This document shows positions 1 to 14,323 of a stretch of 64,000 nt of DNA, one piece after another. The DNA is from Auanema rhodensis (lineage: Eukaryota; Nematoda; Chromadorea; Rhabditida; Rhabditidae): positions 3,792,501 through 3,856,500 of the forward strand of contig OZ059900.1 in NCBI GenBank assembly GCA_964057225.1. Reading direction: 5' to 3'. A program made the translations under genes and the position numbers. Each line of letters starts with the position of its first letter. Positions within the stretch are counted from its first letter, which is position 1. Below the pieces are notes generated by a model. It ran no database searches, was not told the DNA's origin, and saw only the letters and a program-made list of their open reading frames with translations.

Positions 1-1901
1 TTCCGATCATATTCGTTAAGATTCGAGAATCAAACACATAATACACGAAATAAGTCTATTTTTATGAGTTTGCACTGATATTTATTCATTTTGATCAAAA
101 AAGGTCGAAAATAGAAAGAATTTTTGAATTTTCCGAGTTTTGAGTCCAATTGGGCTAAATCGCTTATATATATGATCAAAAACATAGTTTTATTGTCTAT
201 AACAACAAAAGTCATCAATTAAACGCTAGTGATGTTTAAATACTGATTTTCGCTCAAATAGCATTACTACACTAAGTATGGTCGTTTTGATGCCTTTAAC
301 ACCATATACTCACCGATTTTTGGTACAAAATCTGTGATACTCGTAAATTTTGATCATATTCGGTAAGATTCGAGAATCAAACACACAATACACGAAATAA
401 ATTTATTTTTACGAATTCGCACTGATATTTATTCATTTTGATCAAAAAAGGTCGAAAAAAGAAAGAATTTTTGAAATTTCCGAGTTTTGAGTCTAATTTG
501 GCTAAATCGCTCATATATATGATCAAAAGCATAGTTTTATTGTCTATGACAACAAAAGTCATCAATTAAACGCTAGTGATGTTTAAATACTGAATTTCGC
601 TCAAATAGCATTACTACACTAAGTATGGTCGTTTTTATGCCTTTAACACCATATACTCACCGATTTTTGGTACAAAATCTATAATACTCGTAAATTTTGA
701 TCATATTCGTTAAGATTCGAGAATCAAACATACAATACACAAAATCAGTCTATTTTTATGAGCTTGCACTGATATATATTCATTTTGATCAAAAAAGGTC
801 GAAAATAGAAAGAATTTTTGAAATTTCCGAGTTTTGAGTCTAATTTGGCTAAATCGCTCATTTATATGATCAGAAGCAAAGTTTTATTGTCTATGACAAC
901 AAAAGTCATCAATTAAACGCTAGTGATGTTTAAATACTAATTTTCGCTCAAATAGCATTACTACACTAAGTATGGTCGTTTTTATGCCTTTAACACCATA
1001 TACTCACCGATTTTTGGTACAGAATCTGTAATACTTGTAAATTCCGATCATATTCGTTAAGATTCGAGAATCAAACACATAATACACGAAATAAGTCTAT
1101 TTTTATGAGTTTGCACTGATATTTATTCATTTTGATCAAAAAAGGTCGAAAATAGAAAGAATTTTTGAATTTTCCGAGTTTTGAGTCCAATTGGGCTAAA
1201 TCGCTTATATATATGATCAAAAACATAGTTTTATTGTCTATAACAACAAAAGTCATCAATTAAACGCTAGTGATGTTTAAATACTGATTTTCGCTCAAAT
1301 AGCATTACTACACTAAGTATGGTCGTTTTGATGCCTTTAACACCATATACTCACCGATTTTTGGTACAAAATCTGTGATACTCGTAAATTTTGATCATAT
1401 TCGGTAAGATTCGAGAATCAAACACACAATACACGAAATAAATTTATTTTTACGAATTCGCACTGATATTTATTCATTTTGATCAAAAAAGGTCGAAAAA
1501 AGAAAGAATTTTTGAAATTTCCGAGTTTTGAGTCTAATTTGGCTAAATCGCTCATATATATGATCAAAAGCATAGTTTTATTGTCTATGACAACAAAAGT
1601 CATCAATTAAACGCTAGTGATGTTTAAATACTGAATTTCGCTCAAATAGCATTACTACACTAAGTATGGTCGTTTTTATGCCTTTAACACCATATACTCA
1701 CCGATTTTTGGTACAAAATCTGTAATACTCGTAAATTTTGATCATATTCGTTAAGATTTGAGAATCAAACATACAATACACAAAATCAGTCTATTTTTAT
1801 GAGCTTGCACTGATATATATTCATTTTGATTAAAAAAGGTCGAAAATAGAAAGAATTTTTGAAATTTCCGAGTTTTGAGTCTAATTTGGCTAAATCGCTC
1901 A
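1..1901 (-). repeat. Three-monomer duplication, offset 1041 bp
   Basis: Bases 1 to about 860 align with 1042 to about 1901 at an offset of 1041 bp, three monomers. The mismatches I saw are few: 'ctataatac' near 681 against 'ctgtaatac' near 1721, and 'gatca' against 'gatta' near 1829. Shared private variants include 'gatgcc' after 'cgtttt' near 288 and 1329, and 'aaaaaagaaag' near 456 and 1497. The similarity breaks near 861/1902, where 'catttatatgatcagaag' faces 'catatatatgatcaaaag'. The left copy is cut by the window edge. Confidence 0.85.
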
Positions 1902-4900
1902 TATATATGATCAAAAGCATAGTTTTATTGTCTATGACAACAAAAGTCATTATTTAAACACTAATGATGTTAAAATCACTGAATTTCACTCAAATAGCAT
2001 TACTACACTAAGTATGGTCGTTTTTATGCCTTTAACACCATATACTCACCGATTTTTGGTAAAAAATCTGTGATACTCGTAAATTTTGATCATATTCGGT
2101 GAGATTCGAGAATCAAACACACAATACACGAAATAAGTTCATTTTTACGAGTTTGCACTGATATTTATTCATTTTGATCAAAAAAGGTCGAAAATAGAAA
2201 GAATTTTTGAAATTTCCGAGTTTTGAGTCTAATTTGGCTAAATCGCTCATATATATGATCAAAAGCATAGTTTTATTGTCTATGACAACAAAAGTTATCA
2301 ATTAAACGCTAGTGATGTTTAAATACTGAATTTCGCTCAAATAGCATTACTACACTAAGTATGGTCGTTTTTATGCCTTTAACACCATATACTCACCGAT
2401 TTTTGGTACAAAATCTGTAATACTCGTAAATTTTGATCATATTCGTTAAGATTCGAGAATCAAACATACAATACACAAAATCAGTCTATTTTTATGAGCT
2501 TGCACCGATATATATTCATTTTGATCAAAAAAGGTCGAAAATAGAAAGAATTTTTGAAATTTCCGAGTTTTGAGTCTAATTTGGCTAAATCGCTCATTTA
2601 TATGATCAGAAGCAAAGTTTTATTGTCTATGACAACAAAAGTCATTAATTAAACACTAATGATGTTTAAATCACTAAATTTCGCTCAAATAGCATTACTA
2701 CACTAAGTATGGTCGTTTTTATGCCTTTAACACCATATACTCACCGATTTTTGGTACAAAATCTGTAATACTCGTAAATTTCGATCATATTCGTTAAGAT
2801 TTGAGAATCAAACACACAATACACAAAATCAGTCTATTTTTATGAGCTTGCACTGATATATATTCATTTTGATCAAAAAAGGTCGAAAATAGAAAGAATT
2901 TTTGAAATTTCCGAGTTTTGAGTCTAATTTGGCTAAATCGCTCATATATATGATCAGAAGCATAGTTTTATGGTCTATGACAACAAAAGTCATCAATTAA
3001 ACGCTAGTGATGTTTAAATACTGATTTTCGCTCAAATAGCATTACTACACTAAGTATGGTCGTTTTTATGCCTTTAACACCATATACTCACCGATTTTTG
3101 GTACAAAATCTGTAATACTCGTAAATTTTGATCATATTCGTTAAGATTTGAGAATCAAACACACAATACACAAAATCAGTCTATTTTTATGAGTTTGCAT
3201 CGATATTTATTCATTTTGATCAAAAAAGGTCGAAAATAGAAAGAATTTTTGAATTTTCCGAGTTTTGAGTCCAATTGGGCTAAATCGCTCATATATATGA
3301 TCAAAAACATAGTTTTATTGTCTATAACAACAAAAGTCATCAATTAAACGCTAGTGATGTTTAAATACTGATTTTCGCTCAAATAGCATTACTACACTAA
3401 GTATGGTCGTTTTTATGCCTTTAACACCATATACTCACCGATTTTTGGTACAAAATCTGTGATACTCGTAAATTTTGATCATGTTCGGTGAGATCCGAGA
3501 ATCAAACACACAATACACGAAATAAGTTCATTTTTACGAGTTTGCACTGATATTTATTCATTTTGATCAAAAAAGGTCGAAAATAGAAAGAATTTTTGAA
3601 ATTTCCGAGTTTTGAGTCTAATTTGGCTAAATCGCTCATATATATGATCAGAAGCATAGTTTTATTGTCTATGACAACAAAAGTCATTAATTAAACACTA
3701 ATGATGTTTAAATCACTAAATTTCGCTCAAATAGCATTACTACACTAAGTATGGTCGTTTTTATGCCTTTAACACCATATACTCACCGATTTTTGGTACA
3801 AAATCTGTAATACTCGTAAATTTTGATCATATTCGTTAAGATTTGAGAATCAAACACACAATACACAAAATCAGTCTATTTTTATGAGCTTGCACTGATA
3901 TATATTCATTTTGATCAAAAAAGGTCGAAAATAGAAAGAATTTTTGAAATTTCCGAGTTTTGAGTCTAATTTGGCTAAATCGCTCATATATATGATCAGA
4001 AGCATAGTTTCATGGTCTATGACAACAAAAGTCATCAATTAAACGCTAGTGATGTTTAAATACTGATTTTCGCTCAAATAGCATTACTACACTAAGTATG
4101 GTCGTTTTTATGCCTTTAACACCATATACTCACCGATTTTTGGTACAAAATCTGTAATACTCGTAAATTTTGATCATATTCGTTAAGATTCGAGAATCAA
4201 ACACACAATACACAAAATCAGTCTATTTTTATGAGCTTGCACTGATATATATTCATTTTGATCAAAAAAGGTCGAAAATAGAAAGAATTTTTGAAATTTC
4301 CGAGTTTTGAGTCTAATTTGGCTAAATCGCTCATATATATGATCAGAAGCATAGTTTTATGGTCTATGACAACAAAAGTCATCAATTAAACGCTAGTGAT
4401 GTTTAAATACTGATTTTCGCTCAAATAGCATTACTACACTAAGTATGGTCGTTTTTATGCCTTTAACACCATATACTCACCGATTTTTGGTACAAAATCT
4501 GTGATACTCGTAAATTTTGATCATATTCGGTGAGATCCGAGAATCAAACACACAATACACGAAATAAATTCATTTTTACGAGTTTGCACTGATATTTATT
4601 CATTTTGATCAAAAAAGGTCGAAAATAGAAAGAATTTTTGAAATTCCCGAGTTTTGAGTCTAATTTGGCTAAATCGCTCATATATATGATCAGAAGCATA
4701 GTTTTATTGTCTATGACAACAAAAGTCATTAATTAAACACTAATGATGTTTAAATCACTAAATTTCGCTCAAATAGCATTACTACACTAAGTATGGTCGT
4801 TTTTATGCCTTTAACACCATATACTCACCGATTTTTGGTACAAAATCTGTAATACTCGTAAATTTTGATCATATTCGTTAAGATTTGAGAATCAAACACA

Positions 4901-7900
4901 CAATACACAAAATCAGTCTATTTTTATGAGCTTGCACTGATATATATTCATTTTGATCAAAAAAGGTCGAAAATAGAAAGAATTTTTGAATTTTCCGAGT
5001 TTTGAGTCCAATTGGGCTAAATCGCTCATATATATGATCAAAAACATAGTTTTATTGTCTATGACAACAAAAGTCATCAATTAAACGCTAGTGATGTTTA
5101 AATACTGAATTTCGCTCAAATAGCATTACTACACTAAGTATGGTCGTTTTTATGCCTTTAACACCATATACTCACCGATTTTTGGTACAAAATCTGTAAT
5201 ACTCGTAAATTTTGATCATATTCGTTAAGATTCGAGAATCAAACATACAATACACAAAATCAGTCTATTTTTATGAGCTTGCACCGATATATATTCATTT
5301 TGATCAAAAAAGGTCGAAAATAGAAAGAATTTTTGAAATTTCCGAGTTTTGAGTCTAATTTGGCTAAATCGCTCATATATATGATCAAAAGCATAGTTTT
5401 ATTGTCTATGACAACAAAAGTCATCAATTAAACGCTAGTGATGTTTAAATACTGAATTTCGCTCAAATAGCATTACCACACTAAGTATGGTCGTTTTTAT
5501 GCCTTTAACACCATATACTCACCGATTTTTGGTACAAAATCTGTGATACTCGTAAATTTTGATCAAATTCGGTGAGATCCGAGAATCAAACACACAATAC
5601 ACGAAATAAGTTCATTTTTACGAGTTTGCACTGATATATATTCATTTTGATTAAAAAAGGTCGAAAATAGAAAGAATTTTTGAAATTTCCGAGTTTTGAG
5701 TCTAATTTGGCTAAATCGCTCATTTATATGAGCAGAAGCAAAGTTTTATTGTCTATGACAACAAAAGTCATCAATTAAACGCTAGTGATGTTTAAATACT
5801 AATTTTCGCTCAAATAGCATTACTACACTAAGTATGGTCGTTTTTATGCCTTTAACACCATATACTCACCGATTTTTGGTACAAAATCTGTAATACTTGT
5901 AAATTTCGATCATATTCGTTAAAATTCGAGAATCAAACACATAATACACGAAATAAGTCTATTTTTATGAGTTTGCACTGATATTTATTCATTTTGATCA
6001 AAAAAGGTCGAAAATAGAAAGAATTTTTGAATTTTCCGAGTTTTGAGTCCAATTGGGCTAAATCGCTCATATATATGATCAAAAACATAGTTTTATTGTC
6101 TATAACAACAAAAGTCATCAATTAAACGCTAGTGATGTTTAAATACTGATTTTCGCTCAAATAGCATTACTACACTAAGTATGGTCGTTTTTATGCCTTT
6201 AACACCATATACTCACCGATTTTTGGTAAAAAATCTGTGATACTCGTAAATTTTGATCATATTCGGTGAGATTCGAGAATCAAACACACAATACACGAAA
6301 TAAGTTCATTTTTACGAGTTTGCACTGATATTTATTCATTTTGATCAAAAAAGGTCGAAAATAGAAAGAATTTTTGAAATTTCCGAGTTTTGAGTCTAAT
6401 TTGGCTAAATCGCTCATATATATGATCAAAAGCATAGTTTTATTGTCTATGACAACAAAAGTCATCAATTAAACGCTAGTGATGTTTAAATACTGAATTT
6501 CGCTCAAATAGCATTACTACACTAAGTATGGTCGTTTTTATGCCTTTAACACCATATACTCACCGATTTTTGGTACAAAATCTGTAATACTCGTAAATTT
6601 TGATCATATTCGTTAAGATTCGAGAATCAAACATACAATACACAAAATCAGTCTATTTTTATGAGCTTGCACCGATATATATTCATTTTGATCAAAAAAG
6701 GTCGAAAATAGAAAGAATTTTTGAAATTTCCGAGTTTTGAGTCTAATTTGGCTAAATCGCTCATTTATATGATCAGAAGCAAAGTTTTATTGTCTATGAC
6801 AACAAAAGTCATCAATTAAACGCTAGTGATGTTTAAATACTAATTTTCGCTCAAATAGCATTACTACACTAAGTATGGTCGTTTTTATGCCTTTAACACC
6901 ATATACTCACCGATTTTTGGTACAAAATCTGTAATACTTGTAAATTTCGATCATATTCGTTAAGATTCGAGAATCAAACACATAATACACGAAATAAGTC
7001 TATTTTTATGAGTTTGCACTGATATTTATTCATTTTGATTAAAAAAGGTCGAAAATAGAAAGAATTTTTGAAATTTCCGAGTTTTGAGTCCAATTGGGCT
7101 AAATCGCTCATATATATGATCAAAAACATAGTTTTATTGTCTATAACAACAAAAGTCATCAATTAAACGCTAGTGATGTTTAAATACTGATTTCCGCTCA
7201 AATAGCATTACTACACTAAGTATGGTCGTTTTTATGCCTTTAACACCATATACTCACCGATTTTTGGTAAAAAATCTGTGATACTCGTAAATTTTGATCA
7301 TATTCGGTGAGATTCGAGAATCAAACACACAATACACGAAATAAGTTCATTTTTACGAGTTTGCACTGATATTTATTCATTTTGATCAAAAAAGGTCGAA
7401 AATAGAAAGAATTTTTGAAATTTCCGAGTTTTGAGTCTAATTTGGCTAAATCGCTCATATATATGATCAAAAGCATAGTTTTATTGTCTATGACAACAAA
7501 AGTCATCAATTAAACGCTAGTGATGTTTAAATACTGAATTTCGCTCAAATAGCATTACTACACTAAGTATGGTCGTTTTTATGCCTTTAACACCATATAC
7601 TCACCGATTTTTGGTACAAAATCTGTAATACTTGTAAATTTCGATCATATTCGTTAAGATTCGAGAATCAAACACATAATACACGAAATAAGTCTATTTT
7701 TATGAGTTTGCACTGATATTTATTCATTTTGATTAAAAAAGGTCGAAAATAGAAAGAATTTTTGAAATTTCCGAGTTTTGAGTCTAATTTGGCTAAATCG
7801 CTCATTTATATGATCAGAAGCAAAGTTTTATTGTCTATGACAACAAAAGTCATCAATTAAACGCTAGTGATGTTTAAATACTAATTTTCGCTCAAACAGC

Positions 7901-8232
7901 ATTACTACACTAAGTATGGTCGTTTTTATGCCTTTAACACCATATACTCACCGATTTTTGGTACAAAATCTGTAATACTTGTAAATTTCGATCATATTTG
8001 TTAAAATTCGAGAATCAAACACATAATACACGAAATAAGTCTATTTTTATGAGTTTGCACTGATATTTATTCATTTTGATCAAAAAAGGTCGAAAATAGA
8101 AAGAATTTTTGAATTTTCCGAGTTTTGAGTCCAATTGGGCTAAATCGCTCATATATATGATCAAAAACATAGTTTTATTGTCTATAACAACAAAAGTCAT
8201 CAATTAAACGCTAGTGATGTTTAAATACTGAT

Positions 8233-10865
8233 TTTCGCTCAAATAGCATTACTACACTAAGTATGGTCGTTTTTATGCCTTTAACACCATATACTCACCG
8301 ATTTTTGGTACAAAATCTGTGATACTCGTAAATTTTGATCATATTCGGTGAGATTCGAGAATCAAACACACAATACACGAAATAAGTTCTTTTTTACGAG
8401 TTTGCACTGATATTTATTCATTTTGATCAAAAAAGGTCGAAAATAGAAAGAATTTTTGAAATTTCCGAGTTTTGAGTCTAATTTGGCTAAATCGCTCATA
8501 TATATGATCAAAAGCATAGTTTTATTGTCTATGACAACAAAAGTCATCAATTAAACGCTAGTGATGTTTAAATACTGAATTTCGCTCAAATAGCATTACT
8601 ACACTAAGTATGGTCGTTTTTATGCCTTTAACACCATATACTCACCGATTTTTGGTACAAAATCTATAATACTCGTAAATTTTGATCATATTCGTTAAGA
8701 TTCGAGAATCAAACATACAATACACAAAATCAGTCTATTTTTATGAGCTTGCACTGATATATATTCATTTTGATCAAAAAAGGTCGAAAATAGAAAGAAT
8801 TTTTGAAATTTCCGAGTTTTGAGTCTAATTTGGCTAAATCGCTCATTTATATGATCAGAAGCAAAGTTTTATTGTCTATGACAACAAAAGTCATCAATTA
8901 AACGCTAGTGATGTTTAAATACTAATTTTCGCTCAAATAGCATTACTACACTAAGTATGGTCGTTTTTATGCCTTTAACACCATATACTCACCGATTTTT
9001 GGTACAAAATCTGTAATACTTGTAAATTTCGATCATATTCGTTAAGATTCGAGAATCAAACACATAATACACGAAATAAGTCTATTTTTATGAGTTTGCA
9101 CTGATATTTATTCATTTTGATCAAAAAAGGTCGAAAATAGAAAGAATTTTTGAATTTTCCGAGTTTTGAGTCCAATTGGGCTAAATCGCTTATATATATG
9201 ATCAAAAACATAGTTTTATTGTCTATAACAACAAAAGTCATCAATTAAACGCTAGTGATGTTTAAATACTGATTTTCGCTCAAATAGCATTACTACACTA
9301 AGTATGGTCGTTTTGATGCCTTTAACACCATATACTCACCGATTTTTGGTACAAAATCTGTGATACTCGTAAATTCTGATCATATTCGGTAAGATTCGAG
9401 AATCAAACACACAATACACAAAATAAGTTTATTTTTACGAATTCGCACTGATATTTATTCATTTTGATCAAAAAAGGTCGAAAAAAGAAAGAATTTTTGA
9501 AATTTCCGAGTTTTGAGTCTAATTTGGCTAAATCGCTCATATATATGATCAAAAGCATAGTTTTATTGTCTATGACAACAAAAGTCATCATTTAAACGCT
9601 AGTGATGTTTAAATACTGAATTTCGCTCAAATAGCATTACTACACTAAGTATGGTCGTTTTTATGCCTTTAACACCATATACTCACCGATTTTTGGTACA
9701 AAATCTGTGATACTCGTAAATTTTGATCATATTCGGTGAGATTCGAGAATCAAACACACAATACACGAAATAAGTTCTTTTTCACGAGTTTGCACTGATA
9801 TTTATTCATTTTGATCAAAAAAGGTCGAAAATAGAAAGAATTTTTGAAATTTCCGAGTTTTGAGTCTAATTTGGCTAAATCGCTCATATATATGATCAAA
9901 AGCATAGTTTTATTGTCTATGACAACAAAAGTCATCAATTAAACGCTAGTGATGTTTAAATACTGAATTTTGCTCAAATAGCATTACTACACTAAGTATG
10001 GTCGTTTTTATGCCTTTAACACCATATACTCACCGATTTTTGGTACAAAATCTATAATACTCGTAAATTTTGATCATATTCGTTAAGATTCGAGAATCAA
10101 ACATACAATACACAAAATCAGTCTATTTTTATGAGCTTGCACTGATATATATTCATTTTGATCAAAAAAGGTCGAAAATAGAAAGAATTTTTGAAATTTC
10201 CGAGTTTTGAGTCTAATTTGGCTAAATCGCTCATTTATATGATCAGAAGCAAAGTTTTATTGTCTATGACAACAAAAGTCATCAATTAAACGCTAGTGAT
10301 GTTTAAATACTAATTTTCGCTCAAATAGCATTACTACACTAAGTATGGTCGTTTTTATGCCTTTAACACCATATACTCACCGATTTTTGGTACAAAATCT
10401 GTAATACTTGTAAATTTCGATCATATTCGTTAAGATTCGAGAATCAAACACATAATACACGAAATAAGTCTATTTTTATGAGTTTGCACTGATATTTATT
10501 CATTTTGATCAAAAAAGGTCGAAAATAGAAAGAATTTTTGAATTTTCCGAGTTTTGAGTCCAATTGGGCTAAATCGCTTATATATATGATCAAAAACATA
10601 GTTTTATTGTCTATAACAACAAAAGTCATCAATTAAACGCTAGTGATGTTTAAATACTGATTTTCGCTCAAATAGCATTACTACACTAAGTATGGTCGTT
10701 TTGATGCCTTTAACACCATATACTCACCGATTTTTGGTACAAAATCTGTGATACTCGTAAATTTTGATCATATTCGGTAAGATTCGAGAATCAAACACAC
10801 AATACACAAAATAAGTTTATTTTTACGAATTCGCACTGATATTTATTCATTTTGATCAAAAAAGG
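8233..10865 (-). repeat. Four-monomer duplication, offset 1388 bp
   Basis: Bases 8233-9477 align with 9621-10865 at an offset of 1388 bp, four monomers. Both copies share private variants: 'aagttctttttt' or 'aagttctttttc' (8385, 9773), 'ctataatac' (8664, 10052), and 'gttttgatgcc' (9310, 10700). Mismatches include one base at the 'tttttacg'/'tttttcacg' site and 'tttcgctc' against 'ttttgctc' near 9968. The match ends where 'gtcgaaaaaagaaag' (9478) faces 'gtcgaaaataaaaag' (10866). This is a recent local duplication in the minus array, distinct from the 1041-bp trimer spacing seen elsewhere in it. Confidence 0.8.
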
Positions 10866-11356
10866 TCGAAAATAAAAAGAATTTTTGAAATTTCCGAGTT
10901 TTGAGTCCAATTTGGCTAAATCGCTCATATATATTTTCAAAAGCATAGTTTTATTGTCTATAACAACAAAAGTCATCAATTAAACGCTAGTGATGTTTTA
11001 ACACCGAATTTCGCTCAAATAGCATTACTACACTAAGTATGGTCGTTTTTATGCCTTTAACACCATATACTCACCGATTTTTGGTACAAAATCTGTGATA
11101 CTCGTAAATTTTGATCATATTCGGTAAGATTCAAGAATCAAACACACAATACACAAAATAAGTTTATTTTTACGAATTTGCACTGATATTTATTCATTTT
11201 GATCAAAAAAGGTCGAAAATAGAAAGAATTTTTGAAATTTCCGAGTTTTGAGTCTAATTTGGATAAATCGCTCATATATATGATCAGAAGCATAGTTTTA
11301 TTGTCTATGACAACAAAAGTCATTAATTGAACACTAATGATGTTTAAATCACTGAA

Positions 11357-11380
11357 TTTCGCTCAAAAATATCAGTGCAG
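11357..11380. other. Inversion junction between minus and plus satellite arrays
   Basis: The minus-strand monomer reads normally up to 'tttcgctcaaa', ending at 11367. The plus-strand monomer begins at 'aaatatcagtgcag', starting at 11367. The two share a single A, so the join is blunt or has 1 bp of microhomology. The join is not at a monomer boundary. The minus partner is broken at its 'tttgag' phase, which in the next plus monomer lies at 11539, 172 bp from the plus partner's own break phase. No foreign filler is present. The arms can therefore pair as an inverted repeat around a spacer of about 171 nt (11368-11538). Confidence 0.93.
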
Positions 11381-12340
11381 ACTCATGAAAATAGCATGAT
11401 TTTGTGTATTGTGTGTTTGATTCTCAAATCTTAACGTATATGATCAAAATTTACGAGTATTACAGATTTTGTACCAAAAATCGGTGAGTATATGGTGTTA
11501 AAGGCATAAAAACGACCATACTTAGTGTAGTAATGCTATTTGAGCGAAATTCAGTGATTTGAACATCATTAGTGTTTAATTAATGACTTTTGTTGTCATA
11601 GACAATGAAACTATGCTTTTGATCATATATATGAGCGATTTATCCAAATTGGACTCAAAACTCGGAAAATTCAAAAATTCTGTCTATTATCGACCTTTTT
11701 TGATCAAAATGAATAAATATCAGTGCAAACTCATAAAAATAGACTGATTTTGTGTATTGTGTGTTTGATTCTCAAATCGTAACAAATATGATCAAAATTT
11801 ACGAGTATCACAGAATTTGTACCAAAAATCGGTGAGTATATGGTGTTAAAGGCAAAAAACGACCTTACTTAGTGTAGTAATGCTATTTGAGCAAAATTCA
11901 GTGATTTAAACATCATTAGTGTTTAATCAGTGACTTTTGTTGTCATAGAAAATAAAACTATGCTTTTGATCATATATATGAGCGATTTAGCCAAATTGGA
12001 CTCAAAACTCGGAAATTTCAAAAATTCTTTTTATTTTCGACCTTTTTTGATCAAAATGAATAAATATCAGTGCAAACTCGTAAAAATAGACTGATTTTGT
12101 GTAATGTTTGTTTGATTCTCGAATCTTAACGAATATGATCAAAATTTACGAGTATTACAGATTTTGTACCAAAACTCGGTGAGTATATGGTGTTAAAGGC
12201 ATAAAAACGACCTTACTTAGTGTAGTAATGCTATTTGAGCGAAATTCAGTGATTTGAACATCATTAGTGTTTAATTAATGACTTTTGTTGTCATAGACAA
12301 TGAAACTATGCTTTTGATCATATATATGAGCGATTTATCC

Positions 12341-14323
12341 AAATTGGACTCAAAACTCGGAAAATTCAAAAATTCTGTCTATTATCGACCTTTTTTGATC
12401 AAAATGAATAAATATCAGTGCAAACTCATAAAAATAGACTGATTTTGTGTATTGTGTGTTTGATTCTCAAATCGTAACAAATATGATCAAAATTTACGAG
12501 TATCACAGAATTTGTACCAAAAATCGGTGAGTATATGGTGTTAAAGGCAAAAAACGACCTTACTTAGTGTAGTAATGCTATTTGAGCGAAATTCAGTGAT
12601 TTAAACATCATTAGTGTTTAATCAGTGACTTTTGTTGTCATAGAAAATAAAACTATGCTTTTGATCATATATATGAGCGATTTAGCCAAATTGGACTCAA
12701 AACTCGGAAAATTCAAAAATTCTTTCTATTTTCGACCTTTTTTGATCAAAATGAATAAATATCAGTGCAGACTCATGAAAATAGCATGATTTTGTGTATT
12801 GTGTGTTTGATTATCAAATCTTAACGTATATGATCAAAATTTACAAGTATTACAGATTTTGTACCAAAAATCGGTGAGTATATGGTGTTAAAGGCATAAA
12901 AACGACCATACTTAGTGTAGTAATGCTATTTGAGTGAAATTCAGTGATTTAAACATTATCAGTGTTTTCTTAATGACTTTTGTTGTCATAGACAATAAAA
13001 CTATGCTTTTGATCATATATATGAGCGATTTATCCAAATTGGACTCAAAACTCGGAAAATTCAAAAATTCTTTCTATTTTCGACCTTTTTTGATCAAAAT
13101 GAATAAATATCAGTGCAGACTCATGAAAATAGCATGATTTTGTGTATTGTGTGTTTGATTATCAAATCTTAACGTATATGATCAAAATTTACAAGTATTA
13201 CAGATTTTGTACCAAAAATCGGTGAGTATATGGTGTTAAAGGCATAAAAACGACCATACTTAGTGTAGTAATGCTATTTGAGCGAAATTCAGTGATTTAA
13301 ACATCATTAGTGTTTAATCAGTGACTTTTGTTGTCATAGAAAATAAAACTATGCTTTTGATCATATATATGAGCGATTTAGCCAAATTGGACTCAAAACT
13401 CGGAAAATTCAAAAATTCTGTCTATTATCGACCTTTTTTGATCAAAATGAATAAATATCAGTGCAAACTCATAAAAATAGACTGATTTTGTGTATTGTGT
13501 GTTTGATTCTCAAATCGTAACAAATATGATCAAAATTTACGAGTATCACAGAATTTGTACCAAAAATCGGTGAGTATATGGTGTTAAAGGCAAAAAACGA
13601 CCTTACTTAGTGTAGTAATGCTATTTGAGCGAAATTCAGTGATTTAAACATCATTAGTGTTTAATCAGTGACTTTTGTTGTCATAGAAAATAAAACTATG
13701 CTTTTGATCATATATATGAGCGATTTAGCCAAATTGGACTCAAAACTCGGAAAATTCAAAAATTCTTTCTATTTTCGACCTTTTTTGATCAAAATGAATA
13801 AATATCAGTGCAGACTCATGAAAATAGCATGATTTTGTGTATTGTGTGTTTGATTATCAAATCTTAACGTATATGATCAAAATTTACAAGTATTACAGAT
13901 TTTGTACCAAAAATCGGTGAGTATATGGTGTTAAAGGCATAAAAACGACCATACTTAGTGTAGTAATGCTATTTGAGTGAAATTCAGTGATTTAAACATT
14001 ATCAGTGTTTTCTTAATGACTTTAGTTGTCATAGACAATAAAACTATGCTTTTGATCATATATATGAGCGATTTATCCAAATTGGACTCAAAACTCGGAA
14101 AATTCAAAAATTCTTTCTATTTTCGACCTTTTTTGATCAAAATGAATAAATATCAGTGCAGACTCATGAAAATAGCATGATTTTGTGTATTGTGTGTTTG
14201 ATTATCAAATCTTAACGTATATGATCAAAATGTACAAGTATTACAGATTTTGTACCAAAAATCGGTGAGTATATGGTGTTAAAGGCATAAAAACGACCAT
14301 ACTTAGTGTAGTAATGCTATTTG
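12341..14323 (+). repeat. Three-monomer duplication, offset 1043 bp
   Basis: Bases 12341-13280 match 13384-14323 at an offset of 1043 bp, two 348-bp monomers plus one of 347 bp. Differences seen include 'ttttgttg' against 'tttagttg' (near 12979/14022) and 'aatttacaag' against 'aatgtacaag' (near 13187/14230). The left limit is where 'tatccaaat' (12331) faces 'tagccaaat' (13380). The right limit is where 'gagcgaaatt' (13281) faces 'gagtgaaatt' (14324). This block separates the inversion junction from the first complete hexamer. Confidence 0.82.

Larger units (their letters stand above)
1..11367 (-). repeat. Satellite array, family B, 347-bp monomers, minus orientation
   Basis: About 33 tandem monomers lie in reverse orientation relative to the rest of the window. 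The landmark 'ttttgatcaaaaaaggtc' recurs about every 347 bp. Read on the minus strand, family B differs from family A as follows. It has 'cagtattta' where A has 'cagtgattta', a one-base deletion that mostly explains 347 against 348 bp. It often carries 'cgaatctcaccgaat' or 'cgaatcttaacgaat' where A has 'caaatcttaacgtat'. It has 'cactagcgtttaattgatg' where A has 'cattagtgtttaattaatg'. Some monomers, for example near 1974, 2670, 3713 and 4755, carry the A-like 'cactgaatt' or 'cactaaatt', so the families intergrade. No gene or inserted element is visible. Confidence 0.97.

Noticed and set aside
11367-11538. Terminal inverted repeat of a transposon at the inversion
   Set aside because: Both arms are ordinary satellite, with no target-site duplication, no element ends and no transposase. 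The inverted symmetry comes solely from the reversed array.
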